In this document: positions 1 through 8,955 of the stretch, piece after piece
Layout of the letters: the number at the start of each line of letters is the position of its first letter
Position numbering within the stretch: position 1 is the first letter of the stretch
Source: VRUE01 sp963705635
GTDB lineage: Bacteria; Actinomycetota; Thermoleophilia; Solirubrobacterales; 70-9
Reading direction: 5' to 3'
Length of the DNA: 64,000 nucleotides
NCBI GenBank assembly: GCA_963705635.1
Contig: CAVPKH010000003.1
Coordinates: forward strand, 682,001-746,000
Translations under genes and position numbers: made by a program
The notes under the pieces: generated by a model
Database searches by the model: none
What the model was told of the DNA's origin: nothing
What the model saw: only the letters and a program-made list of their open reading frames with translations

Positions 1-2439
1 GGCGGCGGTCACCTCGTCGCCGAGCAGCGAGCAGGCGTCGGTCAGGTAGGCGAGCGTGGCGAGCCAGAGCGAGTCGCGGAAGCTGTCGATGCCCTCAGCC
101 CCGAGCCTGGCGAGTTCCCGCTTCGCCTCGCTCTCCATCCCCAGCTCGGCGAGCAGCGCGATCAGCCCCGGCCGCCACGGGCCATCGCGCCCGGAATCGC
201 CGGAGAGGATCCGCACCGCCGGCGCCAGCTCGGCCAAGCGGCCCTGCTCGCGGCGGATGCTGAACATCTGGATCCCGTACGTGGCCGAGGCGTCGCGCCC
301 GGTCAGCAGCCGGCTCCATTCGCTCGACCGCCCAGCCATCGCTTCGGCCTCGCCCAGGCGGCCGTCGCAAAGGGCGATCGCGGCGCGGTACTGCTCGGTT
401 ATGTGGAGCATGAACGGCTGCGCCGTCTGCTCGGCGGTCACCAGCAGCGCCTCGGCCTCCCGCCGCGCCGGAGCGAGATCGCAGATGGCGACGAAGGTCG
501 GCACGCGCCAGCCCATCGCCTCAGCGCGGATCTCGATGTCGCCCAGCTCCTCGCCGATCTGCTTCGCCTCGGTCAGCATCGTGAGGATCTCCTCCGGCGA
601 AGTCGTGCCGCGAGCCCAGTACGAGCGGGTCAGGACCCGGGCGAGGCCGGCCCGGTCCCCGATGCGGCGGGCCAGCTCGATCGCGCTCGCGCCGCGAACC
701 CGGGCCAGCTCGCGCTCGCCGCGGCGATCGAGCATCCGGGCGAGGCCGGAAAGCAAGCCGACCCTCAGCTCCGGGCTGTCCTCGCCGAGCGCCCGCAGCG
801 CCTCCTCGAGCAGATCGACCGTCTCCTGGTTGGTGATCCCGGGCCGCCAGCAGACGTCCTCGTAGCCGATCGCGGCACGGGCCAGCAGCTCGGCGCTGCC
901 CTGTTCGCGGGCGATCTCCGCCGCCGCGGCAAACGCGTCGAGGGCGTCGGGCTCCTTGCCGGCCCGGTAGCTGGCCATGCCGAGCTCGAGGAAGACCCCG
1001 GCTCGCTCGCGGGGGTCGCCGACGCCGAGGTCGATCGCGGTGCGCAAGCGCAGCACCGCCTCCTCGAAGGCGAGCGCGGAGCTGGCGGCCAGCGCGGCGC
1101 GGAGGTTGTACCCGACCGCGCGCTCCGTCCCGCCCAGGGGGGCCGCGGCGGCAAAGTGGTGGGCGAGATCGGCCAGGGTCCGCGCCGACTCGTCCTCGCG
1201 GACGGCCAGCGCCTCTCCGACGCGGAGGTGCAGCTCGGCCTGTCGCGTCCGCGACAGGCCGTCGTAGACCGCGCGCCGGGTGAGCTCGTGGGTAAAGCGG
1301 CAGGCCAGCGCCTGCGAGGGCAGCTCCTCGACCATGCCGCTGGCGAGCGCCTGCGCGAGGACGGCGAGCAGCTCGGCCTCGGCGAGCCCGGAAGCGCGGC
1401 CGAGCACGTCGAGCTCGAGCTCCGACCCCGCCGTCGCCGCCAGCTCGAGCAGCTCGACCGCCTCCGGGGCGAGGCGGGCGAGGCGGCGTCCGACCACCTC
1501 GCGAACGCCCTCCGGGGCGGCGCGCTCGGTCAGCGACCGGGCCAGCCTGGCCCCGGTCCCGTCGCCGTCGGCGATCCCGTCCTCCTCTAGCGCCCGCCAC
1601 AGCTCGGAGACGAGGAAGGCGTTGCCCTCGGTGAGGCCGTGAATCGTCCTCGCCAGCTCGTCGAGCCCCGGGCCGGGGTCGAGCCCGGAAGCCCCGCGGA
1701 CGAACTCGGCGACCTCCGCAGCGGAGAGACCGGCGAGGCGCAGGCGCACGACGTCATCCGAACGGCGCAGGTCCGCGAGCGCTTCGGAGAGCGGCTCCGG
1801 CACGTCGGCCTCGGTATCGCGAAAGGTGGCGAGGAGCAGCAGGCGAGCGTCCCAGGCCGAGCGCGCCAGGTGGCGCAGCAGCAACAGCGTCGGGGTGTCG
1901 GCCCAGTGGCAATCCTCGAGCACGAGCAGCAGCGGCCGATCGCGACTGACGCCGGAGAGAAGCTCGGTGAAGGCCGTGTGCAGCCGGTGGCGCTCCGTGT
2001 CCGGATCGGCGCCGACCGGCGCCGGCAGCTCCCCCACCCGAGCGGGCAGGTCGGGCAAGAGCCGCATCAGCTCTCCACCACCGCCGCCGAGCGCCGCCCG
2101 CAGCGCCGCCGCATCGACCACCCGCGTCAGCCGATCGAGCGCCTCGACGAAGGGGCCGTACGGAGTCCGCACCACCGCATCGGAGGCGCCGTAGAGCACC
2201 AGCGCGCCGCGCGCCGCCGCCGACCCGGCGAACTCGCGCGCCAGGCGGCTCTTGCCCCCGCCCGGCTCGCCCGAGAGCAGCACGACGCGGCGCCCCTCCC
2301 CCTCCCCCGGCAGCAGTCCGCGCAGCCTGCCCAGCTCATCCGAGCGCCCGACGAACGGAAAGGCCGAGTTGAAACGAAGCGAACCCGGAAGGTCATGCGT
2401 TCCGTCGCTCACATGGACAAGATAGTCAGGTCTGACCAT
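1..2439 (-). CDS. AAA-type ATPase transcriptional regulator (LuxR/MalT-like), 3' end cut by window edge
   Basis: The reading frame is open from ATG at 2439 to the left edge (813 codons), so the C-terminus is missing. An N-terminal NTPase domain has a Walker A motif, GEPGGGKSR, near residue 58 and a Walker B motif, LLLVLEDCHWAD, near residue 170. A long helical, TPR-like region follows. This is the layout of large regulators whose LuxR-type DNA-binding domain lies at the C-terminus; that domain would be outside the window, so the DNA-binding role is inferred. The gene reads away from the FAD oxidase remnant. Its ligand cannot be predicted from what is visible. Confidence 0.75.
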   Translation of the reverse strand, partial: MVRPDYLVHVSDGTHDLPGSLRFNSAFPFVGRSDELGRLRGLLPGEGEGRRVVLLSGEPGGGKSRLAREFAGSAAARGALVLYGASDAVVRTPYGPFVEALDRLTRVVDAAALRAALGGGGGELMRLLPDLPARVGELPAPVGADPDTERHRLHTAFTELLSGVSRDRPLLLVLEDCHWADTPTLLLLRHLARSAWDARLLLLATFRDTEADVPEPLSEALADLRRSDDVVRLRLAGLSAAEVAEFVRGASGLDPGPGLDELARTIHGLTEGNAFLVSELWRALEEDGIADGDGTGARLARSLTERAAPEGVREVVGRRLARLAPEAVELLELAATAGSELELDVLGRASGLAEAELLAVLAQALASGMVEELPSQALACRFTHELTRRAVYDGLSRTRQAELHLRVGEALAVREDESARTLADLAHHFAAAAPLGGTERAVGYNLRAALAASSALAFEEAVLRLRTAIDLGVGDPRERAGVFLELGMASYRAGKEPDALDAFAAAAEIAREQGSAELLARAAIGYEDVCWRPGITNQETVDLLEEALRALGEDSPELRVGLLSGLARMLDRRGERELARVRGASAIELARRIGDRAGLARVLTRSYWARGTTSPEEILTMLTEAKQIGEELGDIEIRAEAMGWRVPTFVAICDLAPARREAEALLVTAEQTAQPFMLHITEQYRAAIALCDGRLGEAEAMAGRSSEWSRLLTGRDASATYGIQMFSIRREQGRLAELAPAVRILSGDSGRDGPWRPGLIALLAELGMESEAKRELARLGAEGIDSFRDSLWLATLAYLTDACSLLGDEVTAA

Positions 2440-2560
2440 GGTGATCGCGCCTGCCGCGATCGCCGCCCCAAAAGTGGGTCAGCTCGAGTCATGACAGGGA
2501 GCCCTCCCCGGCCTAGCCTGGTTCCAGGATGAATATTCTCAAGCGGAAGGAGCAGCGAAG

Positions 2561-3944
2561 ATGAGCACGCCCAGCGCCGCAGATCTCCCCGGGTTCCAGG
2601 GACAGCTGATCGGCCCCGATGACAGCGCCTACGGCGAGGCCCGCAAGGTCTACAACGCGATGATCGATCGCCGACCGGCCCTGGTGGCGAACTGCGCCGG
2701 CCCCGACGACGTCGCCAAGGTCGTCTCCTTCGCTCGCGACAAAGGCGTGCTGCTGGCGGTGCGCGGCGGCGGCCACAACGGCGCCGGCCTCGGCACCTGC
2801 GACGGCGGCGTCGTCATCGACCTCTCGCGGCTGAAGGGGATCGAGGTCGATCCCGGCAGCCCGCACGGCCCGGGTCGGCGGCGGCTGCACCTGGGGTGAA
2901 GTCGATGCCGCCACCAACGAGCACGGCCTGGCGACCCCGAGCGGGATCATCTCGACCACCGGCGTGGGTGGCCTGACCCTGGGCGGCGGCATGGGCCACC
3001 TGACCCGCAAGTGCGGCCTGACGATCGACAACCTGCTCGAGGCCGACGTCGTGCTCGCCAGCGGCGAGCGGGTCCGCGCCGCGGCCGACGAGAACCCCGA
3101 CCTCTTCTGGGCGCTCCGCGGCGGCGGCGGCAACTTCGGCGTCGTCACCTCCTTCCTCTTCCGCCTGCACGAGGTCGGCGACGTCGATCGGCGGGCCGAC
3201 CTTCTGGCCGGTCGAGCAGGGCGCCGAGGTGCTGGCTGCGTACCGCGAGTTCCTGCCCAACGCGCCGCGCGAGCTGAACGGCTTCTTCGCCTTCACCACC
3301 GTGCCCCCGGGGCCGCCCTTCCCCGAGGAGCTCCACCTGCGCAAGGTCTGCGGGGTCGTCTGGTGCTACGTCGGGCGGCGCCGAGGATGCCGCCGAGGCG
3401 ATGGCTCCGCTGCTCGACGCCCTGCCGGAGCCGCTGCTGCACGGCCCCCACGCGATGCCGCACCCGGCCCTGCAGAGCGCCTTCGACGGCATCTACCCGG
3501 CGGGGGACCAGTGGTACTGGCGAGCCGACTTCGTCAAGGAGATCCCCGACGAGGCGGTCGCTGTCCACGCCAGGTTCGGCGCCGAGATGCCGACCTGCAG
3601 TCGACGATGCACCTCTACCCGATCGACGGCGCGGCGCACGACGTCGGCCCAGCCGACACCCCCTGGGCCTACCGCGACGCGAACTGGGGCTCGGTCTTCG
3701 CCGGCGTCGACCCCGACCCCGCCGAACGCGGACGAGCATCCGTCGACTGGAGCGTCGACTACTTCGAAGCGCTCCACCCCTACTCGGCGGGCGGCGCCTA
3801 CGTCAACATGATGATGGACGAGGGCCAGGAGCGGGTGCGCGCCAGCTACGGCGACAACTACGACCGCCTGGCGCAGCATCAAGGCCAAATACGACCCCGG
3901 ACAACCTCTTCCGGGTCAACCAGAACATCGAGCCGCGGCCGTAG
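2561..3944 (+). pseudogene. FAD-linked (berberine-bridge-type) oxidase with about six frameshifts
   Basis: Conceptual translation across frames gives a full oxidase of about 460 residues. It has the FAD-binding PCMH segment RGGGHNGAGLGTCDGG, then VGGLTLGGGMGHLTRKCGL, FWALRGGGGNFGVVTSF and a BBE-type C-terminus, YDPDNLFRVNQNI. Frame changes fall near 2858, 3180, 3372, 3594, 3872 and 3896, several at G or C runs. No in-frame stop or motif loss was noticed otherwise. This is either very recent decay or a cluster of sequencing errors. The family oxidises alcohols or sugars through covalently bound FAD; the substrate is unknown. The start is ATG after AAGGAGCAGCGAAG. Confidence 0.8.
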
Positions 3945-3951
3945 CGCTGCC

Positions 3952-3989
3952 GGGACCGGTGGTGGAGCCCCCAGCCCACCATCGGTCCC
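3952..3989. terminator. Hairpin between convergent genes
   Basis: Arms at 3952-3965 and 3976-3989 pair over 14 bp with one G-U pair around a 10-nt loop. The site lies in the 60-nt gap between the 3' ends of the oxidase remnant and the epimerase gene, so it could terminate both. There is no clear T-tract. Confidence 0.5.
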
Positions 3990-4004
3990 GCGCCGGGGCG
4001 CCGA

Positions 4005-5000
4005 TCATCTGGAGCGAACGGCCTCGATCGTCTGCGCCAGCGTCTGGCGCGCGTCGTGGTGGGGCATCCAGTGCAGCTTGCGACGGGCGCGCGCGGTGTC
4101 CATCAGCACGGGACGGCGGATGGCCTCGATCCAGGCAGCCTCGTCGGGCAGGAACGGCATCATCGCCACGGCCTCGGCGGCGACGCCGACCGCGATCTGC
4201 GGCGCCGGCACGGCGTGCCAGCCCAGCGCGTGGGCGAGGTCGGTGATCGTCAGCTCTCCCGGCCCGGCGAGGTTGTAGGTGCCGGGCTCGCCGTGGCCGA
4301 CGACCGCGGCGCAGAGGGCGGCGGCGACGTCGTCGTGATGCACCAGCTGGAACGAGACCCCGGGGTCGGGCAGCACCGGCCGCAGCTCGGGCACCTTGCC
4401 GAGCGCCCAGCGCAGGGGGCCGGGGATCCGCTGGCCGATCGCGAGCAGCGGGATCAGGTCGAGCAGCAGCGTCGCTTCCGGGCCGGCGACTATGCAGGGG
4501 CGGAAGACGTAGGCCTCGGTGTCCGAGCCGTCCAGGGCCTCGACCAGCTCTGCCTCGACCTCGGCCTTGTGGGCTGAGTAGGGATGGCGCGAGGCTCCCC
4601 GCACCGGCTCGTCCTCCTCGAGCAAGGCCGGCATGCCGCGATCGAAGCCGTAGGCGGCAACCGAAGAGGTGTAGACGAGCCGCTTGACGCCGGCGGCAGC
4701 GGTCGCCTCGAAGACGTTGCGCGAGCCGGTCAGGTTGACCTCGCGGCTGTCGCTGTCGCCGGCGACGATGGCGAAGGCGAGGTGAACGACGACGTCGGCG
4801 CCGTCGACCAGCTCCCCGACCGCCTTGCGGTCGAGGACGTCGCCGCGCCGGTACTCGGTCTTCTCCCAGCCCTGCCCGGCGAGGTCGAAGGGGCGTCGCG
4901 CCATGCCGATCACCCGATCGACCTCGGGCAGCCGCTCCAGGGCGGAGATGAAGGCCCTGCCGATCTCACCCGTGGGGCCGGTGACCGCAACCGTCAGCAT
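4005..5000 (-). CDS. NAD-dependent epimerase/dehydratase family protein (extended SDR)
   Basis: A 331-residue protein starting MLTVAVTGPTGEIG, whose glycine-rich Rossmann motif binds NAD(P) at the extreme N-terminus. DVVVHLAFA and the Ser plus YSAHK region (residues about 110-150) are the SDR catalytic elements, with Y and K spaced by three. An upstream in-frame start at 5018 would add only six residues (MRENRR) before the Rossmann strand, so the inner ATG is preferred. The gene stands alone between an oxidase remnant and a toxin pair. Members act on nucleotide sugars, steroids or flavonoids; the substrate cannot be read here. Confidence 0.8.
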   Translation of the reverse strand: MLTVAVTGPTGEIGRAFISALERLPEVDRVIGMARRPFDLAGQGWEKTEYRRGDVLDRKAVGELVDGADVVVHLAFAIVAGDSDSREVNLTGSRNVFEATAAAGVKRLVYTSSVAAYGFDRGMPALLEEDEPVRGASRHPYSAHKAEVEAELVEALDGSDTEAYVFRPCIVAGPEATLLLDLIPLLAIGQRIPGPLRWALGKVPELRPVLPDPGVSFQLVHHDDVAAALCAAVVGHGEPGTYNLAGPGELTITDLAHALGWHAVPAPQIAVGVAAEAVAMMPFLPDEAAWIEAIRRPVLMDTARARRKLHWMPHHDARQTLAQTIEAVRSR

Positions 5001-5067
5001 GCGGCGATTTTCTCGCAATGCGGGGCGCGGCGGCGGGCGGCCGACGCCGCTGCAAGGCGAATGCGAA

Positions 5068-5475
5068 TCAGGCGCTGACGTCGACGATCTCGATTGTGCC
5101 CTCGAGGCCGTACAGGTCCTTGGCGTTGCGGGTGTACAGAGGGAGGTCGTGGGCCAGTGCCGTGGCGGCGATCATCAGGTCGACCGCCCGAGCTCCACGT
5201 GGCTTGCGCCCGGCATTGTCAACGGCCGAATAGATCCGGCCATAGGCACGAGCGCAGCGGGGATCAAAAGGCACGGTTTCGAAGTCAGCCTCCACCTGCT
5301 GAAGCTGGAGCTGACGGCGTGCGCGCGTAAGCTCGTCGCTGGCCGCATGCGGGCCAGCGGTCAGCTCAGCCAAGGTCAGGGCCGAAATCGCAATCTCAGG
5401 TGGGAACCGGGCGGTATCGATAGAGCCCAGTTCCACCGCAACCGACGTATCGAGCAGCCCGCGATCCCCCGACAA
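5068..5475 (-). CDS. PIN-domain ribonuclease toxin (VapC-like)
   Basis: A 135-residue protein opening LSGDRGLLDTSV, where the first PIN-domain Asp lies in the first strand. Later acidic residues include the Glu of LTLAELTAG and the Asp of RAVDLMIAATAL, the usual metal-binding set of VapC ribonucleases. A TTG start at 5475 begins one base after the stop of the upstream antitoxin gene, giving close operon coupling; the track frame is open further upstream but would overlap the antitoxin. VapC toxins cut tRNA or rRNA; the target is not predictable. Confidence 0.75.
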   Translation of the reverse strand: MSGDRGLLDTSVAVELGSIDTARFPPEIAISALTLAELTAGPHAASDELTRARRQLQLQQVEADFETVPFDPRCARAYGRIYSAVDNAGRKPRGARAVDLMIAATALAHDLPLYTRNAKDLYGLEGTIEIVDVSA

Positions 5476-5476
5476 G

Positions 5477-5731
5477 TCAGAAGCGAGGCGTAGGGTCCTG
5501 ATCGACAACGGCGTCGAGGTCCGCCCGAAGCTCCTCGTAGTCGATGCTCGGAACGTTCTTGAAGGCAGCGACGATTTGCTTCGTCGGTACGAACTGGCGG
5601 CGAAGGTACGGGCGCAACTCACCGACCGGCGTTCCGTTGCGGGTGACGATGAAGTCTTCGCCCCCGTCGAGCGCCCTCATCACCTCGCCGCTGTCGTTGC
5701 GCAGTTCGCGCTGGGTCAGCTTCCGCGTCAT
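5477..5731 (-). CDS. Phd/YefM-type antitoxin
   Basis: An 84-residue protein starting MTRKLTQRELRNDSGEVMRAL, followed by FIVTRNGTPVGELRP, the strand-loop pattern of Phd/YefM DNA-binding antitoxins. The acidic C-terminal tail (EELRADLDAVVDQD) would wrap the toxin. It is followed one base later by the PIN-domain gene, as in type II toxin-antitoxin operons, and should repress its own promoter. An upstream ATG at 5740 would add three residues. The region overlaps, in another frame, the 3' part of the hypothetical gene upstream. Confidence 0.75.
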   Translation of the reverse strand: MTRKLTQRELRNDSGEVMRALDGGEDFIVTRNGTPVGELRPYLRRQFVPTKQIVAAFKNVPSIDYEELRADLDAVVDQDPTPRF

Positions 5732-6347
5732 CCGATCCATCGTAGCACGGGTGCTCCGCTGAAATTTGGCTTCCCAAAAGGCTTTTCCACAGGTGGGAGG
5801 GCAAGCCGCCCGCCGCTTCGGGCGGCAGGACGCCGAACAAAGCGCGACGGGCGGGTACCCAACCGAGCGGGCGCTTGAGGACTCGAAGGACGAGCCCCCT
5901 CTCGATCGGCCCCCGTGCGGCGAGGGCCGTAAGCGAACGGTCCGAAGCGAGGTCAGCGCGGAGCAAGACGCCCGTCACCAGCAGGCCCGGATCGGCCAGG
6001 GCGGCCTGAAAGCGAGCGGGCGGCAGGTGGACGACGGCAACCGCGCCGCGGACCAGCGGCAGCGCTGCGCTGAGGCGCTGGCAGGCGTCCGCGTCGTCGG
6101 CAATGGCGAGGTGGCAGGTCTGACCGCGCGAAGCGGCGCGCAGCTGCGGCAGGTGGATGGTGAGCCGCTCCTCCAGCTCGCGCGCGCCCGCCGAGGCGAC
6201 CAGGGTCGGACGGGGCGGGCGGCCACCGATCTCGACCAGGAGGCCGGGGCTGTCGGGGTCGGACCCGGCGCAGGCCAGGGCCGCGGCAGCCGCCTTGGCG
6301 CCGCTGGCGCCGCCGACGGCGGCTGCCAGGACCACCCGCCCGCTCAT
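5619..6347 (-). CDS. Hypothetical protein following two TadE-like genes
   Basis: A 242-codon frame beginning MSGRVVLAAAVGGASGAKAAA. The ATG overlaps the stop of the upstream TadE-like gene by 4 nt (ATGA), supporting translational coupling. Alanine- and leucine-rich segments such as GLLVEIGGRPPRP and VAVVHLPP resemble a degenerate Rossmann or TadZ-like fold, but no nucleotide-binding motif is complete, so no function is assigned. The last 40 or so codons run through the antitoxin gene in a different frame and turn Arg-rich. The natural stop may therefore have been lost; the credible protein ends near 5765. Confidence 0.45.
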   Translation of the reverse strand: MSGRVVLAAAVGGASGAKAAAAALACAGSDPDSPGLLVEIGGRPPRPTLVASAGARELEERLTIHLPQLRAASRGQTCHLAIADDADACQRLSAALPLVRGAVAVVHLPPARFQAALADPGLLVTGVLLRADLASDRSLTALAARGPIERGLVLRVLKRPLGWVPARRALFGVLPPEAAGGLPSHLWKSLLGSQISAEHPCYDGSDDAEADPARTAQRQRRGDEGARRGRRLHRHPQRNAGR

Positions 6348-6679
6348 CGCCCGGCCGGCCTGGCGAAGGCGCTGCTGGTCATGGCGAGCCGATCGGCGAG
6401 GGCCGGGAATGCCGACGGCGGACGCAGCCGCACCGTCACCTCTCCCCCGCGCACCGAGACCTCGGCGTCCGCTTCGGCCCAGCCGGGCAGCGCCCCGCGT
6501 GCCGCGTCCATCGGCGGCCGTCCCGCGGCCAGCGCCAGCGCTCCCGCCTCGGCGGCGCCATCGGCAAGGGTCAGCGCGTAGCCGCTGGCGAGCAGCTGCA
6601 AGGCCACCAGCCCGGCGAGCAGCAAGAGCGGGATCGAGGCCACCATTTCAACCGTCGCCTGACCGCCCTCCCTATCCAT
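6344..6679 (-). CDS. TadE-like pilus assembly/pseudopilin protein
   Basis: A 111-residue protein with the TadE pattern: a short charged leader (MDREGGQATVEMVASIP) with the Gly-x-x-x-(V)E motif, then one long hydrophobic helix (residues about 12-35), then a small extracellular domain. It overlaps the preceding TadE-like gene by 8 nt and the following gene by 4 nt. TadE/TadF are minor pseudopilins of Tad secretion systems. No TadA ATPase or Flp pilin gene lies in the window, so the rest of the system must be elsewhere or absent. Confidence 0.6.
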   Translation of the reverse strand: MDREGGQATVEMVASIPLLLLAGLVALQLLASGYALTLADGAAEAGALALAAGRPPMDAARGALPGWAEADAEVSVRGGEVTVRLRPPSAFPALADRLAMTSSAFARPAGR

Positions 6680-7022
6680 CGCCCAGCCCCGTCTTCGCCG
6701 CCACCGTCAACCGCGGCAGGCCCGGCAGCAGGCGCGGGATCGGCACCCGCACGGAGACGGTGCCGGCGCCGCTCACCTCGGCGCCCGAGCGCAGCGACGG
6801 CGGCAGCGCTCGCCGCGCCACGGCTGCCGGGTCGCCGCCGACCAGGGCGGCCCGAGCTCCAGCCCGTGCCGCCACCCCGGCCGACCACAGGGCCTGGCCG
6901 GCGAGGCCAAGCTGTGCCGCCACCAGAACCGCCAGCAGCAGGAATGGGACCACCGCGATCAGCTCGACCGCAGCGGTCCCCTCCTCCCTGTGGCCTGCGC
7001 TGCTGACGGTCGGTGACGGCAC
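6672..7022 (-). CDS. TadE-like pilus assembly/pseudopilin protein
   Basis: A 116-residue protein with the leader HREEGTAAVELIAVVPF, a hydrophobic helix (residues about 19-45) and a basic and small C-terminal domain. It matches the TadE/TadF layout and is the first gene of a tight three-gene cluster. It is paralogous in architecture to its neighbour, though sequence similarity is limited to the leader and helix. An inner start cannot be excluded because the first ten residues are not part of the family pattern. Confidence 0.6.
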   Translation of the reverse strand: MPSPTVSSAGHREEGTAAVELIAVVPFLLLAVLVAAQLGLAGQALWSAGVAARAGARAALVGGDPAAVARRALPPSLRSGAEVSGAGTVSVRVPIPRLLPGLPRLTVAAKTGLGDG

Positions 7023-7095
7023 GGCCCCGACGCTGCCAGGGCCCGATTCATGCGTGGTGCGTCAAATCAAACGGTTCAGCGCCAAGAGTGATGCG

Positions 7096-7446
7096 TCAGT
7101 AGGTGTTGGCGTCGATCCAGATCCGCCAGATCGCCGCAATCGAGGCGCCCAGCAGGACGATCCAGACCAGGGTGCCGCCGCCAGTCGAGAAGAGCTTGTC
7201 GCTGCCGGCGACCAGCAGCGCGATCATCCCCAGCGCCCCGTAGAGAATCCCGCGGCGGGCATCGCTCAGCGTCGCCAGCGTCAGCTGGTTCTGGCGGCCG
7301 AGCACGAACAGCATCCAGGCGATCGCCGCCAAGAAGCCCATCGTGATCGCGGTCAGGATCGCTTCGGCGACGTTGCCGCCGGAGGGGGCAAAGGCGACGG
7401 CCAGCGCCATGGCCATGATGATCGCGACGTTGCGCAGGGTGCGCAT
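7096..7446 (-). CDS. Small multi-spanning membrane protein, unknown function
   Basis: A 116-residue protein (MRTLRNVAIIMAM...) with about four hydrophobic helices: residues 4-18, 27-48, 66-82 and 92-107. A start at 7485 would add 13 polar residues and overlap the stop of the gene upstream by one base; the inner ATG gives a cleaner first helix. It lies at the downstream end of the minus-strand phosphate operon (pit and a small membrane gene precede it) but has no recognisable phosphate motif. Confidence 0.5.
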   Translation of the reverse strand: MRTLRNVAIIMAMALAVAFAPSGGNVAEAILTAITMGFLAAIAWMLFVLGRQNQLTLATLSDARRGILYGALGMIALLVAGSDKLFSTGGGTLVWIVLLGASIAAIWRIWIDANTY

Positions 7447-7484
7447 CGGAAAAATTCTACGCGCCGGTGGCAATCGAGCAACCA

Positions 7485-7724
7485 CTACTTGCTCGTCATC
7501 ACGATGATGCCGAAGACGACGCCCGCCACGGTCACCGCCAGCGCCAGGCCAGCCAGCGTCGCCGCAGCCCCCGCCGCCAGCCGTCGCTCGTTGCGGCTGA
7601 GGTCGGCAAAGCGGGCCACGCCCCAGATCGCGACCGAGAAGACGACCGTCATCCCGACCCCGGCGACCAGCGACGCGACCACCGTCTCCAGCAGCTCCTT
7701 GGTCTCGACCACGACCGCGATCAC
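7485..7724 (-). CDS. Small two- or three-helix membrane protein next to pit
   Basis: A 79-residue protein starting at GTG (VIAVVVETKELLETVV), two bases after the stop of the pit gene, so probably co-translated. Hydrophobic segments lie at about residues 15-34 and 53-77. The stretch RFADLSRNERRLAAG between them is probably cytoplasmic. It is not recognised as a named family; position suggests an accessory membrane component, which is inference only. Confidence 0.5.
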   Translation of the reverse strand: MIAVVVETKELLETVVASLVAGVGMTVVFSVAIWGVARFADLSRNERRLAAGAAATLAGLALAVTVAGVVFGIIVMTSK

Positions 7725-7726
7725 GG

Positions 7727-8824
7727 TCAGCTCGCCGGGACCGGAGCGCCCTGCTGCGAGCGCCGGGCGAAGACGGCGACGATCAGCGAAAGCGACATCA
7801 GCGTCACCAGGACCGGGCCGAGCGCGCCATCGCCGAAGATCGCGGTGGCGCCGTAGGCGAGCGCCCCGATCGCCGCGGCCGCCGGCAGCGTCAGCAGCCA
7901 GGCGGTGACGATGTTGCCGGCCACCCCCCAGCGCACCGCCGAGACTCGCTTGGCCGCCCCGGCGCCCATCACGCCGCCGTTGATCACGTGCGTGGTCGAG
8001 AGCGGGAAGCCGAAGTGGGTCGAGGCGAGGATCACCGCGGCGCCCGCCCCCTGGGAGGAGAAGCCCTGCGCCGCGTCCATCTTGATGATCCGGGTTCCGG
8101 TGGTGCGGATGATCCGCCAGCCACCGCTGTAGGTGCCGAGCGCGATCGCCAGGGCGGAGGAGGCGATCACCCACAGCGGCGGGTCGGCGTCGGCGCCCAG
8201 CGTGCCGTTGGCGACCAGGGCCAGGGTGATGATGCCCATCGTCTTCTGCGCGTCGTTGGTGCCGTGGGCCAGCGCCAGCAGCCCGCCGGAGACGATCTGG
8301 CCATAGCGGAAGCCGCGCGTCACCGTCCCCGGTCGCTGCCGGCCGACGACCCTGTAGACCAGCGCGATCGCGATCCCGGCGACGAGGAAGGCGAGGATCG
8401 GCGCAATCACGGCGGGGATCAGGACCTTGCCGACCAGGCCATCAGCCAGCACGGCGTCGAAGCCAGCGGCCGCGACCGCCGAGCCGACCACGCCGCCGAT
8501 CAGGGCATGGGAGGAGCTCGACGGCAGGCCAAACGACCAGGTGATCAGGTTCCAGGCGATCGCCCCGATCAGGCCGGCGAAGACGACCGTCGGCGTCACC
8601 ACCGCCGAGTTGACGACGTCATTGGCGACCGTCGCCGCAACCGAGATCGAGATGAAGGCGCCGAGGAAGTTGAGCAGCGAGGCGGCGCCAATCGCAACCT
8701 GCGGCCGCGCCGCCCCGGTCGAGATCGAGGTGGCGACGACGTTGGCCGTGTCGTGAAAGCCGTTGGTGAAGTCAAAGGCCAGCGCCGTGCCCACGACGAT
8801 GACGAGAATCACGTCCGAGCTCAC
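7727..8824 (-). CDS. pit: Low-affinity inorganic phosphate transporter (PiT family)
   Basis: A 365-residue integral membrane protein with the duplicated PiT signature: FTNGFHDTANVVATSIS near residue 20 and LALAHGTNDAQKTMG in the second half, each carrying the GxxDxAN-like motif. PSSSSHALIGG and PLSTTHVINGG are further paired signatures. PiT proteins take up metal-phosphate with protons or sodium. A GTG at 8824 was chosen; the longer frame to 8881 runs into a structured repeat. The gene follows a DUF47 gene, a common pairing in which DUF47 modulates Pit activity. Confidence 0.9.
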   Translation of the reverse strand: MSSDVILVIVVGTALAFDFTNGFHDTANVVATSISTGAARPQVAIGAASLLNFLGAFISISVAATVANDVVNSAVVTPTVVFAGLIGAIAWNLITWSFGLPSSSSHALIGGVVGSAVAAAGFDAVLADGLVGKVLIPAVIAPILAFLVAGIAIALVYRVVGRQRPGTVTRGFRYGQIVSGGLLALAHGTNDAQKTMGIITLALVANGTLGADADPPLWVIASSALAIALGTYSGGWRIIRTTGTRIIKMDAAQGFSSQGAGAAVILASTHFGFPLSTTHVINGGVMGAGAAKRVSAVRWGVAGNIVTAWLLTLPAAAAIGALAYGATAIFGDGALGPVLVTLMSLSLIVAVFARRSQQGAPVPAS

Positions 8825-8853
8825 GGCCGGCCACCGACGAAATCCAAGCTGGG

Positions 8854-8955
8854 ATGAGGGGTTCGAGGGGTCGCCAGGCAAGGACGCAGGGAGCGTGGCG
8901 TGCTCCGCACGCGAGCGACCGAGGACGCAGCATGGCGGCGTCTCGAGCCCCTCAT
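8854..8955 (-). repeat. Structured intergenic element, family 2, copy a
   Basis: Arms 8854-8867 and 8942-8955 pair over 14 positions with one G-U pair. The intervening core of about 60 nt is almost the same as one at 26420-26487. In the sense of the DUF47 gene the core reads CATGCTGCGTCCTCGGTCGC ... CTCCCTGCGTCCTTGCCTGG. The arm overlaps the DUF47 stop codon (8952-8954). The element fills the gap between DUF47 and pit. Confidence 0.7.
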
